The notes below the pieces were generated by a model. It made no database searches. It was not told the DNA's origin and saw only the letters and a program-made list of their open reading frames with translations. Shown here in pieces: positions 1 to 5,729 of a DNA stretch of 6,767 bases; within the stretch, counting starts at the first letter, position 1; each line of letters opens with the position of its first letter. The position numbers and the translations under genes were made by a program. Source of the stretch: Pseudomonadota bacterium (GTDB lineage: Bacteria; Desulfobacterota; BSN033; WVXP01; G020346125); NCBI GenBank assembly GCA_030672465.1, contig DAOVGJ010000099.1, positions 1 to 6,767 on the forward strand. Direction: 5' to 3'.

Positions 1-159
1 ACCCTTGGTGGTCATATCGAACGAGCAAGGAAGAAATATGACGATACTAGCAAGTCGCTTGGTCGGTTTGAGGATAAACTGATAAGTGCTCGAGATCCAT
101 CAAGGCTTTTGACCCCAGAAGATGTTGAGGCATTGAATAAAAGCTCTGAGGGTGATTGA
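1..159 (+). CDS. rmuC: RmuC-like protein, C-terminal fragment (partial at left edge)
   Basis: An open frame runs from base 1 to a TGA at 157-159 and gives the last 52 residues of a protein that starts outside the window. The fragment begins TLGGHIERARKKYDD, continues with a charged helical stretch (SLGRFEDKLIS) and ends in LTPEDVEALNKSSEGD. An LG-x-H-(I/L)-E-x-A-x-x-x-Y pattern followed by an amphipathic helix resembles the end of RmuC-family proteins, predicted nuclease-fold proteins with long coiled coils linked to limiting DNA inversions and recombination. The nuclease domain lies outside the window, so the call rests on this short tail and on memory of the family. Another coiled-coil protein is possible. 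A TTGACA hexamer overlaps its stop codon and may serve the next gene. Confidence 0.5.
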   Translation, partial: TLGGHIERARKKYDDTSKSLGRFEDKLISARDPSRLLTPEDVEALNKSSEGD

Positions 160-186
160 CATTTCCCCTATTTACTCTTTTCTATT
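156..186 (+). promoter_or_regulatory. Possible sigma-70 promoter for the 155-aa gene
   Basis: A consensus -35 hexamer TTGACA (156-161) overlaps the stop codon of the upstream gene. The -10 is poor: TTCTAT after 18 nt (180-185) or TCTATT after 19 nt (181-186). The rest of the 63-bp gap (160-222) is AT-rich with no other notable structure. A promoter here would leave a leader of about 30 nt before the ATG at 223. Read-through from the upstream gene is equally possible. Confidence 0.3.
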
Positions 187-222
187 CGACTATTTCTAAA
201 TTCTAAGAAAGAGCCATCACCT

Positions 223-690
223 ATGATATTATTCAAGCAACGCAAACCAATGATGAGAAGTGGCAAAAAGCCTGCGTCTCGAGGAGAGGAAGCCGAGTTA
301 AAGACCTATGACGAAAGGATGGACGAAATTACCCGGTGGAATATCGAACACACCGATATCCTTGGTGTCCTGCGAAAGCAGTTACAAGAAGAGAGGTTGA
401 TATCGTGGTCTAAGGCATTAAGCATAGGGATAAGAAGAGTCCTCAAGGGACCGGGTTATTCAGGGCGGAGCCCGGAATACGAGTCCTTAAGGGATTTGGA
501 TCAATTCATCGCGAAACGGAGGATAGAACTCCTGGGAAATCCCACCATGAAGGAGGCCAAAGGGATAGAGAGGATGGAACCCCTTTCGGTCTGTATCATC
601 TGTGGAATAAGGTTTTTGCAGGGGGAAAGGGGACTTCCGGGAATGATGAATACCATGAAGTTGAAACTCTTGGAGAGGTATTTGGGGTGA
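223..690 (+). CDS. Hypothetical protein, 155 aa, basic, cytoplasmic
   Basis: I do not recognise this protein. It is a 155-residue, strongly basic and charged sequence with no signal peptide or membrane segment. Residues 1-20 are rich in Lys and Arg. Residues 22-65 (AELKTYDERMDEITRWN and after) look helical, and residues 84-102 (EYESLRDLDQFIAKRRIEL) form another likely helix. One CxxC pair (VCIICGIRF, near residues 123-126) could bind metal only with partner ligands, which are not obvious. ATG 223 is the only upstream ATG before the frame runs back into the gap; the purine-rich AAGAAAGAG at 205-213 is a modest ribosome-binding site, 9 nt away. Frame length and codon choice (GAG, AAG, CTC, GGG, AGG) fit its neighbours and argue that it is real. 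It follows the RmuC-like gene by 63 nt and converges on the SH3-domain gene, whose stop is 48 nt away. Confidence 0.6.
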   Translation: MILFKQRKPMMRSGKKPASRGEEAELKTYDERMDEITRWNIEHTDILGVLRKQLQEERLISWSKALSIGIRRVLKGPGYSGRSPEYESLRDLDQFIAKRRIELLGNPTMKEAKGIERMEPLSVCIICGIRFLQGERGLPGMMNTMKLKLLERYLG

Positions 691-738
691 AACTCTCTTT
701 GCCCCGATGAGAGCGTATTAATGCAGGAGGGGGAGCGG

Positions 739-1248
739 CTAATATTTGGCCGTTATGTATGCCCTGTCTCGTTTGAAGATGGTGACCACCACCGGCCGCT
801 TTGAATAGCCGGTCTGCTTCTTGTATTCTAGTGCGATTTCCTTGGCCATTTTCACTAATGTTTTCCTCGATGGGTATTCCCTCAGTTTCAGCCAGATCTG
901 CCAGTCGCTCTTAAACTCAATGGACCGTATACGGTAGTATTTATCCAGGAGCCAATTCTGAAAATCGATTTGAAGCTCATCCAGGCTGGCGTGCTGTTCC
1001 TCAATCTTGACGAGCCCCTTAAAAACCCAGGCCTCAATGGGCCACGCCAACTGGACCCAATTGCCCTCAATCTTGTCAATGAGGTAGGAGTCCCCCTTTT
1101 TCAATTTCTCGATGACCTCGAATTTCGTCCCGGGACCGGATCTCACATTCAAAGTTTCCGCTTTGACCACAGCGCGTTGGGCATATATTTCCCTCGCTGG
1201 GATGAGAAGAACCAACAAAATCAGGATGAAAAGAAAGAACTTTCTCAT
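739..1248 (-). CDS. Secreted bacterial SH3-domain protein
   Basis: This 169-residue protein starts with a clear signal peptide: Met-Arg-Lys, a hydrophobic core of about 15 residues (FFLFILILLVLLI) and a likely cleavage after EIYA near residue 23. No lipobox cysteine is present, so it should be exported and released or periplasmic. Residues 27-82 form a bacterial SH3 domain (SH3_3 type) with the signature LNVRSGPGTKFEVIEKLKKG, then WVQLAWPIEAWVFKGLV. Such domains usually bind peptidoglycan or other envelope partners. The remaining 85 residues are a mixed alpha/beta region with no catalytic motif that I recognise; its end (TGYSKRPVVVTIFKRDRAY) recalls C-terminal parts of other small SH3 proteins. 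The start is supported by GGAG about 8 nt upstream of the ATG. It is the last gene of the leftward cluster, 53 nt after the hydrolase gene, and may have its own promoter. Its partner or ligand is unknown. Confidence 0.85.
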   Translation of the reverse strand: MRKFFLFILILLVLLIPAREIYAQRAVVKAETLNVRSGPGTKFEVIEKLKKGDSYLIDKIEGNWVQLAWPIEAWVFKGLVKIEEQHASLDELQIDFQNWLLDKYYRIRSIEFKSDWQIWLKLREYPSRKTLVKMAKEIALEYKKQTGYSKRPVVVTIFKRDRAYITAKY

Positions 1249-1277
1249 CTCCCCAACTCCCTTAGGGTAGATTAGCC

Positions 1278-1294
1278 ACTGAGCAAAGCTCGGT
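1278..1294 (+). other. Short hairpin in the leader of the SH3-domain gene
   Basis: ACTGAGC-AAA-GCTCGGT forms a 7-bp stem when read on the + strand (one G-T wobble) with a 3-nt loop, and TTTTT follows 4-5 nt later. On the - strand, where the genes are transcribed, the stem carries a C-A mismatch and no T-run follows. It lies in the predicted 5' leader of the SH3 gene. As a + strand terminator it would sit antisense to that gene, with no + gene directly upstream, so a function is uncertain. It contains CTGAGCAAAGC, which recurs in inverse orientation at 6743-6753. Confidence 0.3.
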
Positions 1295-1301
1295 ACGCTT
1301 T

Positions 1302-2690
1302 TTACTTACTATAGCAGAATAAACCTTCATTGCAAGGGTTTTTCCCCCAATGACCTCGGCAGTTGCCCAGGTAGTCCTCGAAGAATCGGGAGTGATGGAG
1401 CAAGACGTTAGCGACCCTGCTCCTCCAGAATTGATAATTATGGCTCGCCTTTCCATTGGAGGTCTGACGGGGAATTTCGTGGCTCCGTGTATGGAGGAGC
1501 TTTTCCAGGTTCTGATTTCCCCGGGTGATTTTTTCGAATCCTTCGTTGGCCCCATAATCGAAGTACATCCAAGGCGGCAGGGAGGTTATCCCCAAGGCTT
1601 CGAATCTCCTTATGGGATTGTTTTTCCGGAGATATTCGGCATCAAGGCTCGATTGAAAATAGGGTGCCAGGGGCTTTAGGCGGCCGAAGACCTCGATAAA
1701 TTCTGGTATGACCATCTTTAGCATTAATTTATCGGTTATGAGCTCGATATCGAGCAGTCCACTCTGACTGCTGATGGAACCGAATAGAGACCGATATTTT
1801 AGGCCCAGATTCATGGCACCAAGGCCACCCATGGAAATCCCCCCGATGCCCACGGCAACTTCCCCCATCAGATGGTCTTTATAGGGCGATGAGCTCCGTA
1901 AGAAACGGATGAGTGCCAAGAGGTAAGTCTCATATCGCCCCAATGCTCCGGGTTTCATGTATCGAAAGGGGATGAGGGAATATTTAAAGCACTCGTTAGG
2001 GTGGAAACGATCACAGCTTTCACGACTCACCGTGGGGGGGAAAAGTGTCCTACCCTCATTTTCATCCATGTAGAAGCTATTATCACCATCGGGGAGCAGA
2101 AGGACCATGGGATAGACCGGGGTGAACGGATCCGTTGGGGAACCAGTGGGATTGAGGTTTTCCCTTACGATGGATCGGGCGATCTCCCTCGGACTATAGT
2201 CACCTTGAAGGAGCCCCCCGTGGGCCTTCAACTCCTCAAACCTCTCCCTTAGATTCGCCTCGAGCTCACCATAAGTGGTATTGCATGGATCCGCCATGGC
2301 CTGATGGATGAGGGCGATATCCTCCAGAAGCAACCAATGGTATTGTTCTTCCCCCCACTTGCACATGATCTCGTTGTTCCTCTCAGGGTCGCATACCCTG
2401 AATTTCCAGCCATTCCGGTAAAAGTTGTAGCCATGGAGGAGGACCAAAAGGGGGAATTTATACCCTTGATCCCTTTCGATTTGGGGAAGGATGAGGAAGA
2501 AATCCTTTTCCTTTCCCAAAGTCCTGGAGAAGAAGGTCTCGTGGCGGACGTCGTACGTGAACCTTACCGGCCCCCTGGGGGAGAGGAGATAGGCCAATTC
2601 AGGGTGATCCTTGCAACACGTTAAATGGTTCGACTGCGCTGGCGATGAGAAGAGGAGAATACTTATGATTAAGCGGATTGCCCACCTCAC
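1302..2690 (-). CDS. Secreted esterase-like alpha/beta hydrolase (esterase D / PF00756-like), 462 aa, GTG start
   Basis: A predicted exported serine hydrolase, substrate unknown. With the GTG start the protein begins with a signal peptide (VRWAIRLIISILLFSSPAQS, residues 1-20), which a start further upstream would bury. The fold is seen in order: strand and oxyanion region LLVLLHGYN (about 81-89); LLLPDGDNSFYMD (about 197-209); nucleophile elbow GGISMGG with Ser286; probable acid Asp378 in MYFDYG; and probable His417 in KASHNYQFW, the usual order in the esterase family of PF00756 (S-formylglutathione hydrolase, mycolyltransferase and feruloyl esterase relatives). At 462 residues it is far longer than the usual 250-300. 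The extra length lies mainly between the HG motif and the PDG strand, plus a Cys-rich tail. The exported part has ten cysteines, suggesting disulfides. The longer frame to 2765 overlaps the acetyltransferase gene. GTG 2690 has AAAGGA 6 nt upstream and lies 14 nt after that gene's stop, implying co-transcription. Confidence 0.8.
   Translation of the reverse strand: MRWAIRLIISILLFSSPAQSNHLTCCKDHPELAYLLSPRGPVRFTYDVRHETFFSRTLGKEKDFFLILPQIERDQGYKFPLLVLLHGYNFYRNGWKFRVCDPERNNEIMCKWGEEQYHWLLLEDIALIHQAMADPCNTTYGELEANLRERFEELKAHGGLLQGDYSPREIARSIVRENLNPTGSPTDPFTPVYPMVLLLPDGDNSFYMDENEGRTLFPPTVSRESCDRFHPNECFKYSLIPFRYMKPGALGRYETYLLALIRFLRSSSPYKDHLMGEVAVGIGGISMGGLGAMNLGLKYRSLFGSISSQSGLLDIELITDKLMLKMVIPEFIEVFGRLKPLAPYFQSSLDAEYLRKNNPIRRFEALGITSLPPWMYFDYGANEGFEKITRGNQNLEKLLHTRSHEIPRQTSNGKASHNYQFWRSRVANVLLHHSRFFEDYLGNCRGHWGKNPCNEGLFCYSK
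1308..1335 (-). promoter_or_regulatory. Possible internal sigma-70 promoter for the SH3-domain gene
   Basis: On the - strand TTGCAA (1330-1335) and TATAGT (1308-1313) are separated by 16 nt, a fair match to sigma-70 -35 and -10 boxes. The site lies within the last codons of the hydrolase gene, so transcription would start near 1301 and leave a leader of about 53 nt containing the 1278-1294 hairpin. This would let the SH3 gene be expressed apart from the upstream cluster. It is a prediction from motif match only. Confidence 0.35.
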
Positions 2691-2702
2691 CTTAGATCCT
2701 TT
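2691..2702 (-). promoter_or_regulatory. Ribosome-binding site that fixes the hydrolase GTG start
   Basis: On the - strand AAAGGA (2697-2702) lies 6 nt before the GTG at 2690-2688. It directly follows the TGA of the acetyltransferase gene (2707-2705), so the two genes are probably translationally close-coupled. The site, together with the signal peptide beginning at this codon, outweighs the longer frame that starts at 2765. Confidence 0.6.
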
Positions 2703-2704
2703 CC

Positions 2705-3181
2705 TCAGCGGGATTCGAAACCTAAGGCAACGGAAGCCTCGATTTGCCTCTGCGGAATATTCCAATACCTTCGCAAGAATTCGTCCTTGTGGGGCAAGAG
2801 GCGAAACCCGTGCTTCTCATAAAATCGAATGGCCCAGGTGGCATCGGACCAAGTCCCTACCAGAAGCCGGGTTTTCACCAGGCCCTTTGCATAACTCAGG
2901 AGGGAACTTCCAATGCCTCGCCTCTGTTGGTCCCGTAAAACATAGGTATGCCGGATGAGGGTGACGTCTTTCACCGGCTGAAACGCCATTACGCCCAAAA
3001 GCCTTCCCTCCTCTTCCCAACCGAAAAAGGTCATCTCCTTCATTTCCCTCATCAGCTCGGCCAGGGACATATAGGGTTCATGCCAGCAATCCCCTGGGAT
3101 GACGCCCTTATAGGCCAAGGCCCCGTCGTTGATGATACGATAAATGGACTCCCTGTCCGTGGCTTTACATTTCCGAACCAT
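2705..3181 (-). CDS. GNAT-family N-acetyltransferase
   Basis: A 158-residue, single-domain GNAT protein that should transfer an acetyl group from acetyl-CoA to an amine in the cytoplasm; the substrate cannot be told from sequence. The acetyl-CoA pyrophosphate-binding loop QRRGIG (residues 86-91) follows the beta-4 strand VTLIRHTYVLRD, and the motif B helix WAIRFYEKHGFRLL is at 116-129. The N-terminal part (IYRIINDGALAYKGVIPGDCWHEPYM, residues 13-38, described here by its key words INDGA, YKGVIP and W-x-EPYM) matches a widespread subgroup I recall that keeps the order INDAA-AYKGVIP-W-EPYM and ends RKYW-IP-RQ-E-SV; this protein ends RRYWNIPQRQIEASVAL. Length is normal for the family and all key elements are intact. 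ATG 3181 has GGAG 4 nt upstream. It lies between the orphan small gene (53 nt) and the hydrolase (14 nt). Confidence 0.88.
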   Translation of the reverse strand: MVRKCKATDRESIYRIINDGALAYKGVIPGDCWHEPYMSLAELMREMKEMTFFGWEEEGRLLGVMAFQPVKDVTLIRHTYVLRDQQRRGIGSSLLSYAKGLVKTRLLVGTWSDATWAIRFYEKHGFRLLPHKDEFLRRYWNIPQRQIEASVALGFESR

Positions 3182-3234
3182 TGGGCTCCAAGAGGACCTT
3201 CCCTTTGGCCCAATAAATGGGTGAACGGGTTTCC

Positions 3235-3498
3235 TTACGTGGATTTTTCGGCCTTCAAGGAATCTTCAAGGACATCTACCTTGGCCAAAAGCCCCGCCAA
3301 TTGAGTTCGCCCCGATGTAACGGGGTGCATCTTCTCGATGAACTGGCTCCCGGGACACCTCTTCTTCGATTCGTCCAGGAGATTGTTGAAGGCATCAGCA
3401 GCCTCCTGACCGATCACCCCTGCTGGATCTTTTTCTGCCTTGGCCTTGTAAGATTGACGTATTGCCCTCGCCGTTTCGATTAAATCGGATGTGGGCAT
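3235..3498 (-). CDS. Hypothetical small protein, 87 aa
   Basis: I do not recognise this protein. It is a short, highly charged, mostly helical sequence without signal peptide or membrane segment: helix SDLIETARAIRQSYKAKAEK (residues 4-23), helix around QEAADAFNNLLDESKKR (31-47), a CPG turn with the only cysteine (Cys48), then a third helix around LAGLLAKVDVLEDSLKAEK. A three-helix bundle or a coiled-coil adaptor is a guess. The frame is open up to 3579, but that would overlap the oxidoreductase gene. ATG 3498 is chosen because AAGGGGGTGAT (3513-3503), one mismatch from the ideal Shine-Dalgarno sequence, lies 8 nt upstream measured from the G-run. A second ATG two codons earlier at 3504 would be too close to that site. 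The strong ribosome-binding site and the matching orientation argue for a real gene. It sits 37 nt after the oxidoreductase and 53 nt before the acetyltransferase. Confidence 0.6.
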   Translation of the reverse strand: MPTSDLIETARAIRQSYKAKAEKDPAGVIGQEAADAFNNLLDESKKRCPGSQFIEKMHPVTSGRTQLAGLLAKVDVLEDSLKAEKST

Positions 3499-3502
3499 AT
3501 TC

Positions 3503-3513
3503 ATCACCCCCTT
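3503..3513 (-). promoter_or_regulatory. Near-ideal ribosome-binding site of the 87-aa gene
   Basis: AAGGGGGTGAT on the - strand differs at one base from AAGGAGGTGAT, the full complement of the 16S rRNA tail. The distance from the G-run to ATG 3498-3496 is 8 nt. It suggests strong translation and decides the start over the upstream in-frame codons at 3579 and 3504. Confidence 0.6.
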
Positions 3514-3535
3514 TTCCCATAAGGTATGATGGGTA

Positions 3536-4522
3536 TTAAGGATAGTATACCTTCTCCCACTTCCCCGTTTCAGCGGCACGGTAGCATGCCTCGGCTATGG
3601 CCACCGCATTCAGCCCATCGTCAATGGTAACGGGGAAGGGGACCTCTTGGCAAAGGCTATGATGAAAGGCCTTCAATGCCTCGTAGACCGTGGGGACCGG
3701 GTCTCCCAACTCGATGGGCCTCCTCTCCATCCCCCTTATTTCGTAGAGATAGTTGTGGACGTGATCCGCGATGAGTTGCCCATTTTCCCCGGCCACCTCG
3801 ATCAAACCATTACGCCCCTTCGTCCCCCTCGATCCCGTAACCGAGGCGATGATATGACTCTTTTCGAAGGTCATGATAGCAGAGAAGTTATCCTCCGTAT
3901 CCCTTGTAACGACCCGATCAATCCTACACGATACCTTATCGACCTCCTCCTGGGTGAGAAAACGGAGGAGATCGAAGCTATGGACTCCGGTGTGCAAGAC
4001 GACGCCTCCCCCCGAAAGGTCCCTTTGATCCAACCAGCCCAGGGGGGAAGGTTCAAACCTCTGGCTGAGGACAACGGAATGGAGGGCTCCCAACGCGGGG
4101 ACGAATCTCTTGACGGCCGTGACCGCGGCATTGAACCGGAGGGTGTGGGAGACCATGATGCGAACACCGGAACGGGAAACCGCCTGACGGATACGAGTCG
4201 AATCCCTGATATTGATGGCCATCGGTTTTTCCAGAAGGATGTGTTTGCCGCGATATGCCGCTTCTTCGCATACCCGTACGTTGAGGGCTGGGGGAAGCGC
4301 CACCACTACGGCATCGACCGACTTATCGGATAAGAGATCAGAATAGGTTTGGAAATAGCGGCATCCGTATTGCCTGGCCTGTCTTTTCCCCTCATCGGCG
4401 TTCCGACGCCAGAGGCCGATGAGGTCTATCTCGGGGAGATCCTCATGGATATGTTTGGCATACCGACTTCCGTGTCTGCCAACACCGATTAGGCCCACGC
4501 GAAGCGGGGATTCCATGATCAT
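3536..4522 (-). CDS. Gfo/Idh/MocA-family NAD(P)-dependent oxidoreductase
   Basis: A cytoplasmic dehydrogenase of the Gfo/Idh/MocA family, which oxidises or reduces sugars, inositols or related compounds with NAD(P); substrate unknown. The Rossmann domain opens with RVGLIGVGRHGSRYAKHI, whose GxGxxG is at residues 13-18, followed by the beta-2 strand DLIGLWRR. The family signature EKP (LLEKPMAI) is at 98-100, and the catalytic segment of the C-terminal domain is GGGVVLHTGVHSFDLLRF, with His181 and Asp184 as likely active-site residues. Position 177, often Asp in relatives (GxxxDxGxH), is His here. The end (PVTIDDGLNAVAIAEACYRAAETG) is also typical. At 328 residues the length is normal. A TTG 15 nt upstream (4537) and an ATG at 4516 are alternatives; ATG 4522 is preferred because GGGG lies 6 nt upstream and the Rossmann strand begins soon after. 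It starts 25 nt after nifS, an odd partner for it. Confidence 0.9.
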   Translation of the reverse strand: MIMESPLRVGLIGVGRHGSRYAKHIHEDLPEIDLIGLWRRNADEGKRQARQYGCRYFQTYSDLLSDKSVDAVVVALPPALNVRVCEEAAYRGKHILLEKPMAINIRDSTRIRQAVSRSGVRIMVSHTLRFNAAVTAVKRFVPALGALHSVVLSQRFEPSPLGWLDQRDLSGGGVVLHTGVHSFDLLRFLTQEEVDKVSCRIDRVVTRDTEDNFSAIMTFEKSHIIASVTGSRGTKGRNGLIEVAGENGQLIADHVHNYLYEIRGMERRPIELGDPVPTVYEALKAFHHSLCQEVPFPVTIDDGLNAVAIAEACYRAAETGKWEKVYYP

Positions 4523-4547
4523 GGATCGCCCCAACAAATCCGAGCCT

Positions 4548-5729
4548 CTATTTTTTTGGACTGGCTTTTATGTAATCTCTCCAGAAAGGGGAAATGTCCC
4601 TGAGTCTTTCGATTACGGGAGGGAGCTGTTCCAAGATATAGTCGATATCTTCTTCCGTATTGTAAGTGCTCAAACTGAAGCGAATGGACCCGTGGGCTGC
4701 GGTAAATGGAACCCCCATGGCCCTGAGCACATGGGAGGGTTCCAGGGAGCCCGAGGTGCATGCTGATCCCGATGAGGCACATATCCCGAGGTTGCTGAGC
4801 ATTAACAGGATGGACTCTCCTTCCACATACTCGAAGCTCAGGCTCACCGTATTGGGAAGGCGATGTTCGCGATCGCCATTGACCAAGGTGTCGGGAATCC
4901 TTTCCAATAGCCCTTGTTCCAATTTATCCCTCAAGAAGCGGACCCGGTTATTCTCCTCTTCCAGATGGCGGGCAGCCAGCTCACAGGCTTCTCCCAAGCC
5001 AACGATATAGGGAATATTCTCCGTTCCGCCCCTCCTCCCCATCTCCTGATGTCCTCCGATGAGAAAGGGGGAAAATTTGGTGCCCTTTCGGATATAGAGT
5101 ACACCGATTCCCTTGGGGGCATGGAGCTTGTGGCCGGAGAAGGAGAGCATATCCACGGTGCTCTTGTTCATATCGAGGGGGATCTTGCCCAACGCTTGTA
5201 CGGCATCCGTGTGGAACGGAATTCCCCGGGATTTGACGATTTGGCTAATATCCTCGATGGGAAAGGTGACCCCCGTTTCGTTGTTGGCATACATGATGCT
5301 AACCACGGCCGTATCTTCCGAAATGGCCGCCCGGAGCTCATCCAGGTCCAATCTGCCCTCCCGATCCACCGATAGCATCGTAACCCGATACCCATTCTTC
5401 TCCAGATGCTTGCATAGGGTCCACACCGCCGGATGTTCCACCCGGGTTGAAATGATATGGTTTTTTTCGGGATAGCTTTCCAAGGTTCCGAGAATGGCCG
5501 CGTTATCGCTTTCCGTCCCGCAACTGGTAAATACGATCTCCTCCGGACTTGCCCCGATAGAATTGGCCACCTTTTCCCTTGCCTCCACTATTGCCTGCTG
5601 CACCTCTCCCCCCTTGAAATGCATGCTGGAGGGATTTCCATAGAGGCCGCGGAAGAAGGGCTTCATAGCCTCGAAGACCTCCGGCGCAACCTGGGTCGTG
5701 GCATTATTGTCTACATAGACGGTTCTCAC
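4548..5729 (-). CDS. nifS: Cysteine desulfurase NifS (class V aminotransferase fold)
   Basis: A 393-residue PLP enzyme that converts L-cysteine to alanine and passes the sulfur as a persulfide to a scaffold, here the NifU encoded just upstream. All hallmarks are present: the N-terminal VDNNATT (6-12); GTESDNAA (71-78); His99 in VEHPAV, which stacks on PLP; ANNETG (148-153); Asp175 in FHTDAVQALG; the PLP lysine Lys201 in SFSGHKLHAPKG; GGTEN (234-238); and the catalytic Cys324 in SSGSACTSGSLEPSHVL, on a long mobile loop typical of the NifS/IscS group rather than the SufS group. Length fits NifS. The first codon is GTG, overlapping the nifU stop by 4 nt (GTGA), with GGAGG 7 nt upstream (5737-5741), so translation is coupled to nifU. 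With no nitrogenase genes visible, a general Fe-S role is more likely than a nitrogen-fixation role. Confidence 0.96.
   Translation of the reverse strand: MRTVYVDNNATTQVAPEVFEAMKPFFRGLYGNPSSMHFKGGEVQQAIVEAREKVANSIGASPEEIVFTSCGTESDNAAILGTLESYPEKNHIISTRVEHPAVWTLCKHLEKNGYRVTMLSVDREGRLDLDELRAAISEDTAVVSIMYANNETGVTFPIEDISQIVKSRGIPFHTDAVQALGKIPLDMNKSTVDMLSFSGHKLHAPKGIGVLYIRKGTKFSPFLIGGHQEMGRRGGTENIPYIVGLGEACELAARHLEEENNRVRFLRDKLEQGLLERIPDTLVNGDREHRLPNTVSLSFEYVEGESILLMLSNLGICASSGSACTSGSLEPSHVLRAMGVPFTAAHGSIRFSLSTYNTEEDIDYILEQLPPVIERLRDISPFWRDYIKASPKK

Noticed and set aside
691..738. CTCTC (693-697) / GAGAG (709-713) as a terminator between the convergent genes
   Set aside because: The stem is only 5 bp with an 11-nt loop and at most three Ts follow on the - strand, too weak to call.
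2691..2765. N-terminal 25-residue extension of the hydrolase from an upstream ATG
   Set aside because: It overlaps the acetyltransferase gene and would place the signal peptide internally; GTG 2690 has a good ribosome-binding site.
3514..3535. CCCAT/ATGGG inverted repeat between the oxidoreductase and the 87-aa gene
   Set aside because: A 5-bp stem with an 8-nt loop and no T-run is likely by chance; it may only modestly affect the leader RNA.
3499..3579. 27-residue N-terminal extension of the 87-aa protein
   Set aside because: It would overlap the end of the oxidoreductase gene and has no ribosome-binding site, whereas ATG 3498 has a near-ideal one.
3647..4333. 228-aa open frame on the + strand opposite the oxidoreductase
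   Set aside because: The translation is an unpatterned mix without known motifs, while the opposite strand encodes an intact Gfo/Idh/MocA enzyme.
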